Shown: positions 22,503 to 34,659 of the stretch, piece by piece
Layout of the letters: every line of letters begins with the position of its first letter
Position numbering within the stretch: the first letter of the stretch is position 1
From: Erpetoichthys calabaricus
Lineage: Eukaryota; Chordata; Cladistia; Polypteriformes; Polypteridae
Length of the DNA stretch: 64,000 nucleotides
Reading direction: 5' to 3'
NCBI RefSeq assembly: GCF_900747795.2
Contig: NC_041394.2
Coordinates: 338,977,914-339,041,913, forward strand
Program-made: the position numbers and the translations under genes
The notes under the pieces: generated by a model
The model's database searches: none
Seen by the model: only the letters and a program-made list of their open reading frames with translations
Told to the model about the DNA's origin: nothing

Positions 22503-22854
22503 CGGCCAGGGGAAGTGATGTCATCGGGGTGGGAACCGGATGTGAAGTCTTCCAGTCCAGACCAAGGTTATTATAATTTTGCCTTTCATTATTAGTTTTT
22601 ATTTCTATATTTTTTCTGCCCTTATTTATTTTTAGTTTTTATTTCACAAAGACATTTCTATTTTTTTTTTTATATCTATAAGTTTCAGCTTTAGTTTTAG
22701 TAATTATTATGGTTAAGGAGCTACTATGGAGTTTAGTTTTATGTCACAGTCAACACAGAAGACTTGAATAACCCATCATAAGAACAATAAACCCTTAATA
22801 AGCAGAGAAAGAGTAGGTAATAGGAGTATGGATTGGCACAGAATGACAGAGACA

Positions 22855-24965
22855 GCATCAATTTACAATACAATTTATTTTTTTGTATAGCCCGAAATCA
22901 CACAAGAAGTGCCGCAATGGGCTTTAACAGGCCCTGCCTCTTGACAGCCCCCCAGCCTTGACTCTCTCTAAGAAGACAAGGAAAAACTCCCCAAAAAACC
23001 CTTGTAGGAAAAAAAATGGAAGAAACCTTGGGAAAGGCAGTTCGAAGAGAGACCCCTCTCCAGGTAGGTTGGGTGTGCAGTGGGTGTCAAAAACAACGGG
23101 GGTCAATACAATACAATACAGTACAATACACAGAACAGAACAAATCCTCAATACAGTATAAAAAATTTTTTTTTAGAAGTACGGAGTAGAATTTATCAGT
23201 AGATGATATCACATAATATGATTTTGATTTGTTTAGAGTCCTGGAGACCTCATCCATCAAGCTGCCTCCCCCAGTTGGCCATTCCACAGCTGAAATAGCA
23301 TTAATCCGATGAAAGGACCCCTCTTTTCCTGTGATCCTCCATCAGGTATGACTTTACCTTAGGCTGGCAAAACAACTTGACAGGTGGGCCGTGGCACCAA
23401 GTGCCACATTTGAGTACAGAGAACAGAAACAGAATAGGTGAGTGTTAGTATCCAATTACAGCTCTCATGTTACTTATGTTTTAGTGCTAATGACTAACAA
23501 CAGAGATGTAGTCTGTACAGTTAATCAGCAGCTCTAGTCAGGGTACGCTAAACTGAAGTAGTGAGTCTTCAGCCGGGATTTAAAACTGAAACTGAAGGGG
23601 CATCCCTTATAGTAGCAGGCAGACCATTCCACGGTTTAGGGGCCCTGTAACTAAAAGCTTGACCTCCCATTGTTATTTTATTAATCCTTGGAACCATAAG
23701 CAGACCGGCATCTTGAGATCTTAATGTGCACTCTGGTTTGTAAGTCATGATAAGTTCAGACAAGTAAGTCGGACCTTGGCCATTCAATGCTTTATATGTT
23801 ACAAAGAGGATTTTGAAATCTGCCCTAAACTTAACCAGGAGCCAGTGTAAGGATTTAAGAACTGGAGTTATGTGTTCGTATTTTCTTGTTCTTGTAATAA
23901 TTCTTGCAGCAGCATTTTGGATTAACTGGAGGCTGTATAAAGAACAGATTGAACATCCAGTGAACACCGCATTGCAGTAGTCAATCCTACTAGAAATGAA
24001 TGCATGAATTATTTTCTCAGAATTCTGTTTATTTAGGAAGCACCTTAATTTCCCAACATATTTAAGATGGAAGAAACATGATTTGGACAACTTTGTAATA
24101 TGTGCTTTAAATGACATGCTAGAGTCAAAGATAACTCCTAGATTGCAGGCTGATTCAGTAGTACTAGGGTGTAAAATTAATGGTGATTCCAACTGAGTTA
24201 AATGATAACAGAATATTGTTGTAATCAGCGTCATTCCCTCCAACAATTAACATCTCTGTTTTATCGGTGTTTAAACACAAGTAGTTCTCATCCATCCACT
24301 CCTTTAATTCAGTAACACAACTAATTAAAGACAACATCGGAGAAACTTCATTTGATCTAAATGAAAGGTATAACTGGGTGTCATCTGCATACGAGTGAAA
24401 ATTAACATGATGTTTCCTAATAAGAGATCCCAGTGGAAGCATATAAAGTGAAAACAGTAAAGGTCCAAGTACTGAGCCCTGCGGGACACCATATTGAACT
24501 TCTGTGTATAATGACGGAGTACTGTCAGCACATTTCTGTACATATTGGAATTGATTTGATAAATAAGAACTAAACCAAGTGAGCACGGTGCCTGTAAGCC
24601 CAACATCATTTTCTAGCCTGTGCAGTAAAATAGAATGGTCGATGGTGTCAAATGCTGCACTTAAGTCCAACAACATAATTACAGTGGAGTCTCCTTCATC
24701 ATAGGATCTCAGAATGTCGTTTACAACCCGTGTTAGTGCCGTTTCTGTACTATGACCAGTGCGGAAACCAGACTGGAATTTCTCAAATAAATTGTAATAC
24801 GTAAGGTGTGACTGAAGCTGACTGGCGACTACTTTTTCTAGTATTTTAGAGAGAAACGGTAGATTTGAAATAGGCCTATAATTATTAAGTGTATGTGGGT
24901 CTAGGTCTGACTTTTTAAGTAATGGTTTGTTTAGGCTTTTAGAAAGAACACTTGTAACTGACACA
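22855..24965 (-). mobile_element. L2-like LINE, 5'-truncated, young
   Basis: Minus-strand reverse transcriptase covers 24964-23569 and the 3' untranslated region 23568-22860. The latter holds CTTAGAGAGAGTCAAGGCTG and a short ATTGT-repeat tail. The element lacks its endonuclease and the first part of the reverse transcriptase. Its 3' tail family recurs at 6110. Confidence 0.85.
23569..24964 (-). pseudogene. L2-type reverse transcriptase (one frameshift)
   Basis: Copies LINE RNA into DNA at a nicked target. Motifs in order: NYRPISNLPFLSKILEKV (about residue 28), GFRTGHSTETAL, LLDLSAAFDTIDH (about 98), GVPQGSVLGPLLFSLYM (about 160), [11 protein letters not shown] with the catalytic YADD (about 191), LNTDKTEMLIVG. 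After a shift of frame near 24200 it continues LGVIFDSSMSFKAHI, SRIDYCNAVFTG and RIITRTRKYEHITPVL. The single frameshift and otherwise clean sequence suggest a fairly recent insertion. Confidence 0.88.
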
Positions 24966-25355
24966 GCCTGCTGACATGTTTTCCTTGTTTAGATACCTAC
25001 ACAGGGCTTTTTAAAAGGTTATACATAAACAAGAAATCTTATCAGGGTTTGACCAACAGACGTCTCAAATGTGACAAAATCATTTTGGGTTTAATTTCAA
25101 GACCAGCTTAATGCACTGTGAGAATGTCCAGGCATTTTTAAAATTATTTTCCTGTATCCTACATGGTCCTTTCTTTCTCAAAAAACAAGTCTTACTTTTC
25201 TTATTTGAATTTTTCATTTTTTTTTTTACATTCTAAACTTGGGTTTAATTCATCATTTGTCAGTAATGATAATCATCAAGTTTTTCATCACTAACTTGGG
25301 TATAGGATTATTGGAAAAATAATAAATTACCAAAGGCACATTAAGTACAGCAATG
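24966..25355. other. No gene recognised
   Basis: A/T-rich; no supported exon or repeat end. Confidence 0.4.
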
Positions 25356-25357
25356 TA

Positions 25358-25474
25358 CAGTTAGGTCCATAAATATTTGGACAGAGACAACTTTTTTCTA
25401 ATTTTGGTTCTGTACATTACCACAATGAATTTTAAATGAAACAACTCAGATGCAGTTGAAGTGCAGACTAATGG
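25358..25474 (+). mobile_element. Tc1-like terminal repeat fragment
   Basis: CAGTTAGGTCCATAAATATT, TGGACAGAGACAAC and CAACTCAGATGCAGTTGAAG after a TA: the left terminal repeat of another fish Tc1 family. The rest is gone. Confidence 0.75.
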
Positions 25475-25560
25475 AGCTCAAACCCACAACCTTAATAAAC
25501 CTCACAGCACAGAGGTAATGGCAAAACTCCGGCTGCTCCAGGTGCTCAAAGAAATCTACC
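25475..25560 (-). mobile_element. Possible SINE head
   Basis: On the minus strand a box-B-like GGGTTTGAGCTCC follows ATTACCTCTGTGCTGTGAGG, like the tRNA-derived SINE at 5385. Short and diverged. Confidence 0.3.
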
Positions 25561-26230
25561 TTATTACTTCAATCACTCTAAACATTAAGACAAAGTATAA
25601 AAAGTTAAAAGCAGCATGGTATTTATTACACAAATAATATAAACCAGTAGAGAAAAGCATAAAAGAAAATGTGGATAGCATAGTCTGGATATATATAGTC
25701 TTTAGAAAAGGTTTATGAAAAGTTAAAGATGACAAGGATGAATGTCACAGGTGGCTTGTGATCTAGCACTCATAGTTGTTCATTAAATGCTTTTCTGATG
25801 ATTAGATGGAAACGGACACATGTTCACGTTGCTCTGTTCTCTTCTTTGGATTATTCTGATGTTGCTCTTCAGACAAGGCATATTTATTACAAAAGTTTAC
25901 AAGGTTAGATACACCTGATTGACTGGGCGAATCCATTCATCATATTGACAGCCAGATTCTTTACTCTTGAGTATGTCTGTTTTCACAAACAATAAAACTT
26001 TTGCTGTTGCTTAGTACTCCTGGCATGTCTTCCTTTCCCAGACTGCAAATCAATTTAGCAACTTCTTGTCCCAGATCTCAGGTTTTAAAGTAATCAATAG
26101 CCTGAGGCATCTCCTGAATTGCTGGTCAGTTCAAACAAATGATACTGTGATTTAGGAAAACAGATTCCCTTTGATCTTAACTGTCCATGCAAGTATTAAG
26201 TTCATCTGTTGTTTGGTCTTGAACAAAATA
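25561..26230. other. No gene recognised
   Basis: No supported exon or repeat end on either strand. Confidence 0.4.
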
Positions 26231-26232
26231 TA

Positions 26233-27585
26233 CTGCTCAAAAAAGTTAAAGGAACACTTTTGAATCACAGTATGGCATCAAGTTAAACTTCTGGGCTATT
26301 GATCTGGTCAGTTAAGTAGCAGAGAGGGTTGTTAATTAGTTTCAGCTGCTTTGGTGTTCATGAAATGAACAACAGGTGCACTAGAGGGGCAACAATGAAA
26401 GAGTTTGGTGGCACAGGTAGTCCCAATTCATTGCCAGAAGGTTTGCCGTGTCTCCCAGCACAGTCTCAAGGGCATGGTGGAGATTCTAAGAAACAGGCAG
26501 TTACTCTAGGAGAGCTAGACAGGGCACCTCATAGAAGGTCCTTAACGCATCAGCAGGACCCATCAGTATCTGCTCCTTTGGGCAAGGAGGAACAGGATGA
26601 GCACTGCCAGAGCCTGCAAAATGACCTCCAGCAGGCATGCCACTGGTGTGAATGTCTGACTAAACAATCAGAAACAGACTTCATGAGGGTGGCCTGAGGG
26701 TCCGACGTCCTCTAGTGTGCCCTGTGCTCACTGCCCAGCACCATGGAGCTCGATTGGCATTGGCCATAGAATACCAGAATTGGCAGGTCAACCACTGGTG
26801 TCCTGTGCTTTTTACAGATTAGATCAGGTTCACCCTGAGCACATGTGACAGATGTAAAAGGGTCTGGAGATACCATGAATGTGATGGTCTGGGGAGGCAT
26901 ATGCATGGAGGGACGCACAGACCTCTACAGGATAGACAATGGCACCTTGACTGCTATTAGGTGAAATCCTTGGATCCATTGTCAGACCCTATGCTGGTTC
27001 AGTGGGTCCTGGGTTCCTCTTGGTGCACGACCATACCCAGCCTCATGTGGTGTGAATATGCAGGCAGTTCAGGGAGGATGAAGGAATTGAATCCATTGAC
27101 TGACCCCCACGCTCACTTGCCTGACCTCAATCCAATAGATCACCTCTGGGTGTGACATTATGTTTCAATCCATCTGACGCCACCAGGTTGCACCTCAGTC
27201 TGTCCAGGAGCTTAGTGATACCCTGCTGCAGATCAGGGAGGAGATCCCCAGGACACCATCTGTCATCTCATTAGGAGCATCCCCCCCCCCCCCCCCCACG
27301 TTGTCAGGCTTGGATACAAACATGTGGGGGCCATTCAAACTACTGAGTATGATTTGCAGTTGCTGCAATGAAATTCTGGCAAAATGGACTCACCTGCCTG
27401 CCTCATCAATGTTTCACTTCTATTTTCAGGGTGTCTTTGAATTCAGCCCTCTGTACGTTGATAATTTATTATTTCCATCAAATGTGGCATCCTTTCATTC
27501 CTAACACATTAGGAAGTCCATAGCAGTAGAGATATCCAGCAGGAATTTTTTCCTCCCCATTGAAAGCTGAAGTGTTTAAGCACTT
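26233..27585 (+). mobile_element. Tc1-like element, deleted and decayed copy
   Basis: Left end CTGCTCAAAAAAGTTAAAGG after TA. The same family as 6608, but about 170 bases are missing near 26400 and the right end is degraded. It lacks the short deletion shared by 5538 and 7286, so it is a separate insertion. Transposase remnants include CLPAQSQGHGGDSK and LPDLNPIDHLWV (27115-27153). A C run lies at 27281-27297. Confidence 0.82.
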
Positions 27586-27589
27586 TATA

Positions 27590-28159
27590 AAGTATTTGTT
27601 TTATAGTAAAATAATTTTAGCCTATTTTAACATATTGTGCACACAAATTTTGAAAAATCTAATGTACATTTCTTGGACTAGGACTCTAGGTCCAGTGATA
27701 ATGTCATGCATACTCAAAGAGTTCTTCTGGATCACTCATCTATCACTTTCTGGGGTAGATAAAATGGCTGCTTTGAGCTCTTCTTTTGGCATCTAATTGG
27801 TACCAAAATTAAGGTTTGTTTTCTAAGTGAAAAATGAACCAGGCTATCCCGAGTAGGGCTTGGGTTTCCTTTTCTTCCAATGTTTCAAAATTGACATGTA
27901 TACTTATTCAGCTTGTCAATGAGTTGGGTGTTTAAAGCAAATAATCGACCAGTGCCTTCCTTTTCTTATGGCACTTGCCACTGTGCCAGTAATTTAGAGT
28001 GGGAAGTTGTCAAGCACTTATCTGCAAGGCTGATTATTCATTAACAGAGCTCCAGTAATTGAATGTGGGCGAGTGCAAAATGACATGTCAAAGGGGCAAA
28101 TATCAGCAAAAGTGCAATATCCCCCACCCCCCTCAACATCATGAAACAAACTTGGGACC
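27590..28159. other. No gene recognised
   Basis: No supported exon or repeat end. Confidence 0.4.
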
Positions 28160-28220
28160 CCTATTGATTATATATGTGAATTTCCCCTTGGGATTAATAA
28201 AGTACCTATCTATCTATCCA
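28160..28220 (+). mobile_element. RTE/Rex3-like LINE 3' end
   Basis: GTGAATTTCCCCTTGGGATT and AATAAAGTACCTATCTATCT, the short terminal part only, with a three-unit TATC tail. Confidence 0.7.
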
Positions 28221-28764
28221 TTTTCCATTACATTCATGGAAGGCCTATATTAAATCAAATCACAATCTCATCATGTAAAACAGTACAGGATTGTTCATTT
28301 TATTCACTTGGGGCTTTTTCCAATTCTTATGTCAGAAGAGCTCACTGGTAAGCAAACAAAATACTGAATCAGAATGTTACTGTATTACTTATGTTGAATA
28401 CCATCAACAAGGAGCACTGCCGTCTAAATTTTGTATTTTTCTTTTATTGAACACAGCACTATTAAAAAATATTTCAGCAAGTACAGAATTAAAAACAAAA
28501 AAGCCCACTTCTAGAATAAGGAATGGAATTTGGATAATTACATTTTAACTTCCATTGTTCCCTTTTTACATACTGACATTTTTAATGGCTTTGTGGTAGA
28601 GTGCCAAATCACAATCGTAGGTGGCTTCAGAAAAGTTTGCAGGATGAGGTTTTCTGTCAACCACAAAATTAGATCAATAGAACTAATGAGAGAGAAAAAT
28701 ACGCAGTATGTCGGATATTAAACATCAATATTAAATAGCCTCAGTCACCTGCTATGTCCTAACA
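28221..28764. other. No gene recognised
   Basis: A/T-rich; no supported exon or repeat end. Confidence 0.4.
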
Positions 28765-28765
28765 C

Positions 28766-28890
28766 AGGGGTCTGCTGGAGCCAATCCCAGCCAGAACAGG
28801 GCGCAAGGCAGGAACAAACCCTGGGCAGGGTGCCAGCCCACTGCAGGGCATACACACGCCAAGCACACACTATTGACAAGTTAGGATCGC
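28766..28890 (-). mobile_element. tRNA-derived SINE, 3' part
   Basis: GGGTCTGCTGGAGCCAATCC, GGCGCAAGGCAGGAACAAAC and GGGTGCCAGCCCACTGCAGG match the 42137 copy in the same orientation. Confidence 0.7.
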
Positions 28891-29036
28891 TAACACAAAC
28901 TCTGCCCCATCCACATCAATATTCAGAATTATAAAACCTGCCCAATCAGACAAAAATAAAGCATTTATAAAAGTATGAGTCTTGGGGGATTATGATAAGC
29001 GGGTAATGATCAGAGCAGTGGTGTCATAGGTCACTC

Positions 29037-29175
<139 letters not shown>

Positions 29176-31883
29176 TCTCTTATGAGATCATACATTTGAT
29201 TTGCAGTACCACAAAAAGTGAAACCTCCGTATGGTCATTCAAAACAAGAGTCCACTGGAGCAGCAAAAACTAAGAAACAAAAAGACCCCTTTGTGCAGAA
29301 AATACCATCCTTTTAAAATAAGTAAATAAATGATTGAGTAACTACTTTGAAGAACTCTGATACTGCAGTGGAGATGAATGAGAATGATTAAACAGACAGA
29401 CAGTCAAGAGAAGGTTGATATCACAGCTTCAAACACCTTTAGCATCAGCATGAAGTCCAGTGCTACAGAGTCACCAACACAGCCGTGAACAATGTGGCAA
29501 ATGGGCCACCACAGAAGATGCATGTAACAAAGCCCAAGTCAAAGAAAGAAACCTTTCAAAAATAATTCAATATTTTTGCTGCAATCAACTAAAAGTCAGA
29601 ACTCATAATTGCCGACCTCCAACGTGACCCAAATGGAAACATATCACAGTCCAAGGATCAAATAAAAGGCATCAAATCACTAATGACCTACTTCACAAAT
29701 AGTGGGTATATTTGCAGTACAAATGTAAATAGGATTCTACACATGCATATTATGATAAACATGTAAATCAATTCATGTTAATGATGCTTAGCAAAGTAAA
29801 GAATAGTTTACTTTTGACACTAACCAAATTCAATGTGGTTAAGAGGGCAACTACACCTTCATCTCCACTTGCCACCTGAAAGTTTTGCACAAATTTTAAA
29901 GTAAAAAAAGTCCACAAAGGCACAATACAAACATTTAAAAAAAAAAATCACATGCAGCCTTAATATGCCAGACCCTAGTATCAGCGACGTGCGGGGAGGT
30001 TCATGGCTGTTGAGTTACTGATTCTTTCAGAGTCAGATTTACAAATGTATGAACCCAAAAGAGTAGCTTATTCACTATTCAATCGGCAGCCTGCACATTG
30101 ACTACTGGTTATGTTTCATATCTCATCAGCATTCAAACACACTCGTACGTAAGGCACATATTTGGCTAAGAAAAAAACTTTACATTTATAGCGACAAGAG
30201 AGTGCATTTGCTCTGCACCCTCCATGCGCTCTGAATTTTTTTGTACACCTCAATACTTTAATTTGTTCTGAACGAGTATTAATTCTGAAATTGCAACGGT
30301 AAATTTAAATTTGACCTTATTTGAAATTTAGTTTTTAAAAAGCTTTTAATTCTGATGCTTTAATCAATTTTAATACAGAGACTGTTCAACAAATGGATAA
30401 GAAAAATTTTATGCAAGGTCAAAATTTCATTTTTAAAAATTGGATTGTTTTCTTAATATGATCCAATTTTTTTTTAAAGTTTGAAACCTTTTATAGTCTT
30501 ACATTTGTAAATGAAGTCCATGCACCAATCCTTCACAAAAATCTGTCACTTTCTTGTAAAAGTACTTTTTTTCAAAAAAAAATGAAGGAAAATAAGATCT
30601 TAATCTTCCATTTTGGCAGTCAGTTGGAACAAAAACTAAACGGATTGCTGTAGCGAACTTGACTTTCTGATATCGCTAACTTATCAGCGACTCTGCGTAG
30701 AAGAACAGCAGCAATGAGCACCTGTTGGGCTCACATGCACCCCCTTCAGTGAGACACGGTACTGTCTGCCTCACCGTGTGCCTTTTCACTGCAGTTATGT
30801 CTGATCAGCAAGACTAAATAGGTCACACACATTCATTAAAGATATTACCCAGACTGGAACGGAACGTCCAGGTGTATAACAAACATGTCTGCAAACATTA
30901 TATTGGTGACCTGCAGAGAGACAGCAACAGGCACGCATTAACCCAGTGTGTGAGGGAGAGTGCAGTCCAAGGTGAGGGGAGTCTCGTCGCTGCCGCACCT
31001 CCTCACTTTTCTCCCCTATATTTGAACAGGAAATGCGCCAATACAATTGACCATAAAAATCAAAAAAAAAAAAAAAAAATCACTGGAATCCTACAGAAAA
31101 ATTTGTAGCACAGACCAGTGGACACATTTAGTCCCCCCCCCCCCCCCCTTTTTACTTTTCATGTCTACACGTCCCTGCCTAGTATGTTCTTCATTTCAGG
31201 AGAACCATAAAAATTTCAGCTTTAACCAACATGCACAGATATAGTTGTAGTGGATAATGGACTTTGAATGCAAATAGAAGAATAAGTAGCGGTTTAGTCA
31301 CCAAAATCGGGTTACTGTTTAGTGAAAGCTCAGTGTAACTACAAGTAATATCATTAAAACTCCACCCCAAATCCTTAAGGAGCTCTTCCCACCACCTATG
31401 GGCACAACATGAACTGTACACTCCTGTGTGTGTCAACTTTAACTTTACATATGCTGAATTCAGGACTGCAAAATGGAAGAAATAAAATTTCTCCTACAAG
31501 GTTACAATTTACTAACCAGAAGCATCACTCGCATCAAGAGTGTGTGATTAGTCCTAAAACAGGCACCAGAAGTCAGTAAGAACTACTTGGGTCACTACAT
31601 AACTTTGTGATCCTTGATAGGCTCCAACATGCACACAGCAACAAGAGTCTGCCATCAGATGTAGCTAAATTCAATGCTAGGTCAGAGCTCAAAAGCCAGG
31701 TCTAACCCATTTACAGTTAGATTACTTGATCATCTTTAGCTAAATGCTGAAGGCAATTATCTAGGTGGGTTGGTCTGTAGTCACAAACCACTCAATGTTT
31801 GACAAGAAAGTTGCTCCCTGAAGTTTGGGTGATGAACAGTCACTGCATTACCAAACCCTCCCTCAGAGATAGGGGAGCATATA
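29176..31883. other. No gene; possible unclassified element at about 29990-31180
   Basis: GCGACGTGCGGGGAGG near 29991 and the roughly inverted CACGTCCCTGCC near 31170 might be ends of a DNA element of about 1.2 kb with A and C runs at its right side. No coding remnant was recognised. The remaining sequence shows nothing I can name. Confidence 0.3.
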
Positions 31884-33480
31884 CAGTGAGGAACATAAGT
31901 ATTTGAACACCCTGCGATTTTGCAAGTTCTCCCACTTAGAAATCATGGAGGGGTCTGAAATTCACATTGTAGGTGCATTCCCACTGTGAGAGACAGAATG
32001 TAAAAAAAAAATTCAGGAAATCACATTGTATGATTTGTACAGAATTTATTTGTATTGCACTGCTGCACATAAGTATTTGAACACCTGGCAATCAGCAAGA
32101 ATTCTGGCTCTCAAAGACCTGTTACTCTGCCTTTAAGAAGTCTACCTCTACTCCACTTAGTAATCTTAATCAGTAGCACCTGTCTGAGCTCTTTAAAGAC
32201 ACCTGTCCACCCCACAGTCAGTCAGACTCCAACTACTACCATGGGCAAGACCACAGAGCTACCAAAAGACACCAAAGACAAAATTGTGGACCTCCACAAG
32301 GCTGGAAAGGGCTACGGGGCAATTGCCAAGCAGCTTGGTGAAAATAGATCAACTGTTGGAGCAATTGTCAGAAAATGGAAGAGGCTAAAGACGACTGTCA
32401 GTCTCCCTCGGGCTGGGGCTCCATGCAAGATCTCACCTCGTGGGGTATCACAGATGATAAGAAAGGTGAGGAATCAGCCCAGAACTACATGGGAGGAGCT
32501 GGTTAATGACATGAAGAGAGCTGGGACCACAGTTTCAAAGGTCACTGTCGGTAGAACACTATGCCGTCATGGTTTCAAATCACGCATTGCACGGAAGGTT
32601 CCCCTGCTCAAGTCATCACATGTCCAGGCCCGTCTGAAGTTTGCCAATGACCATCTGGATGATCCAGAGGAGGCATGGGAGAAAGTCATGTGGTCAGATG
32701 TGACCAAAATAGAACTTTTTGGTCTAAACTTCACTCGCCGTGTTTGGAGGAAAAAGGAGGAGTTGCATCCCAAGAACACCATCCCTACTGCAAAGCATGG
32801 GAGTGGAAACATCATGCTTTGGGGGTGCTTTTCTGCGAAGGGGACAGGATGACTGCACTGTATTAAGGAGAAGATGAATGGGGCCATGTATTGTGAGATT
32901 TTGAGCAACAACCTCCTTCCCTCAGTCAGAGCACTGAAGATGGGTCGTGCCTGGGTCTTCCAACATGACAATGACCCGAAGCACACAGCCAGGATAACCA
33001 AGGAGTGGCTCCATAAGAAGCATATCAAGGTTCTGGAGTGGCCTAGCTCGTCTCCAGACCTAAATCCAATCGAAAATCTTTGGAGGGAGCTGAAACTCCG
33101 TGTTGCTAAGCGCCAGCTCCGGAACCTGACAGATCTAGACGAGATCTGTGCGGAGGAGTGGGCCAAAATCCCTGTTGCAGTGTGTGTGCAAACCTGGTCA
33201 AGTACTACGGGAAACGTTTGACCTCTGTAATTGCAAACAAAGGCTTCTGTACCAAATATTAACGCTGATTTTCTCAGGTGTTCAAATACTTATGTGCAGC
33301 AGTGCAATACAAATAAATTCTGAACAAATCATACAATGGGATTTCCCGATTTTTTTTGTTTTTAACATTGTCTCTCACAGTGGGAATGCACCTACAATGT
33401 GAATTTCAGACCCCTCCATGATTTCTAAGTGGGAGAACTTGCAAAATCGCAGGGTGTTCAAATACTTATGTTCCTCACTG
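31884..33480 (+). mobile_element. Tc1 element, complete and young
   Basis: Inverted repeats of about 210 bp begin CAGTGAGGAACATAAGTATT and are nearly identical at both ends, flanked by TA. The motif AAGTATTTGAACACC appears at the tip and again at the inner edge of each repeat (IR/DR type). Total 1597 bp, full length for Tc1. Confidence 0.93.
32241..33262 (+). pseudogene. Tc1 transposase (nearly whole)
   Basis: Start ATG at 32241 ([20 protein letters not shown]). Paired helix-turn-helix region at residues 1-110 ([33 protein letters not shown]). Catalytic residues are present: WSDVTK (about residue 150), [12 protein letters not shown] near 32965 and [11 protein letters not shown] near 33055. 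Two lesions: a TGA at 32850, probably from CGA by CpG decay, and a two-base gain in a TG run near 33187, after which the proper frame continues [10 protein letters not shown] to the TAA at 33260. Length without lesions is about 340 residues, as expected. Confidence 0.9.
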
Positions 33481-33918
33481 TACATGTCAAAATGATACTG
33501 CCCTCCAAAAACCTTCACACGGCCATTTACTTATTAGAATGCACATGACATCAAATAGGGTTAGATCAAACCCTTGTGTTGAAGTCTGACCACCCAAAAT
33601 CATTTAATTCAGGGAGAAGGGGACAGTTGGTTTAGGGGCAGAACTACACTAGGCTAAAGTACTCCATTAACATAGAAAGGTTCAAAATGACCTCACATCA
33701 GATCATTCAGCCCAGAGTGTGGCTCAGTGGTTTTCAGTCACAAAGTAGCTTCAGGTATTAGAGCTATTAACCTCTGTGGCACAACAACAATGCAGAAATT
33801 CTGGTCTTCATGACAAAGCCACTGTTCAATAAAATAGAGAAGGGTATTTTCTAAACACACTAAAAAAAGTCAAACATTTAGTCAGTCAATTAGAAAATCC
33901 ATGGCTCCTTTAGTTTTA
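33481..33918. other. No gene recognised
   Basis: Lies beyond the poly(A) signal of the globin pseudogene; nothing recognised. Confidence 0.4.
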
Positions 33919-33922
33919 TTCA
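33916..33922 (-). terminator. Poly(A) signal of the globin pseudogene
   Basis: GAATAAAACT on the minus strand, about 40 bases after the exon 3 stop codon. Confidence 0.5.
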
Positions 33923-33959
33923 TACAGGAAGCATCAGATCAAGGCAGCTTACACAAAGT

Positions 33960-34079
33960 TCAAAAAGAATTTGTCAAATCATAGCAAGCTCCCAAGTCAA
34001 TTTGAAACTTCTTCAGGGCTGTTTGAGCATCAGTGCCAATCTTCTCTACTGCCACCAGTACAATCACATCACTGCTGAT
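33960..34079 (-). pseudogene. mb: Globin pseudogene exon 3
   Basis: After TTTTCCTTTACAG the frame reads ISSDVIVLVAVEKIGTDAQT, then ALKKFQIDLGACYD and a TGA at 33960. It aligns with helices G-H of myoglobin (LISEVIVKVxAEK...DAQxAxKKAL) but is about 10 residues short. Confidence 0.75.
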
Positions 34080-34218
34080 CTGTAAAGGAAAATTACAATT
34101 GCACATTTGTTACCCATTCTTGAAGATATGGGTGCACAAGTCAAATTCTACCAGAACTTTAGGGTTGGCTCTCAAGGACACATTTAAGAGTTATTTTAAA
34201 AAACCTGTTCATCTAGTA

Positions 34219-34492
34219 GGGTGGCACAATGACAGCAGTAGCACTGCTGTCTCACAATAAGCAGACCTGGGTTCACTTCCCAGGTCCTCCCTGTGTGGTG
34301 TTTGCATGTTACATGCAGGTTAGGTGCATTGGTGATCCTAAATTGTCCCTAGTGTGTGGGTTTCTGTGCCCTGCAGTGGGCTGGTGCCCTCCCTGGGGTT
34401 TGTTCCTGCCTTACACCCTGTGTTGGCTGGGATTTGTTCCAGCAGACCTGCCGTAACCCTGTGTTAGGATATAGCAGGTTGGACGATGATTG
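34219..34492 (+). mobile_element. tRNA-derived SINE
   Basis: GGTGGCACAATGACAGCAGT head, box-B-like GGGTTCACTTCC, then TAAATTGTCCCTAGTGTGTG and GGCTGGGATTTGTTCCAGCA. A shortened copy of the 42137 family. Confidence 0.8.
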
Positions 34493-34659
34493 ACTGTTCA
34501 TTTAGTATAAGCCGACAGAAGGTCATGCCAATACTGTATCCCCAGATAGGTGCCCCAACCGTTGGGAAGGTACAGAACTAGGTACCCGCAAAGGAAAGGC
34601 AATGGTCAATAGAGTACTCAGGCGATTATATAAACATTTAATTAGCACGTTTTCATACC

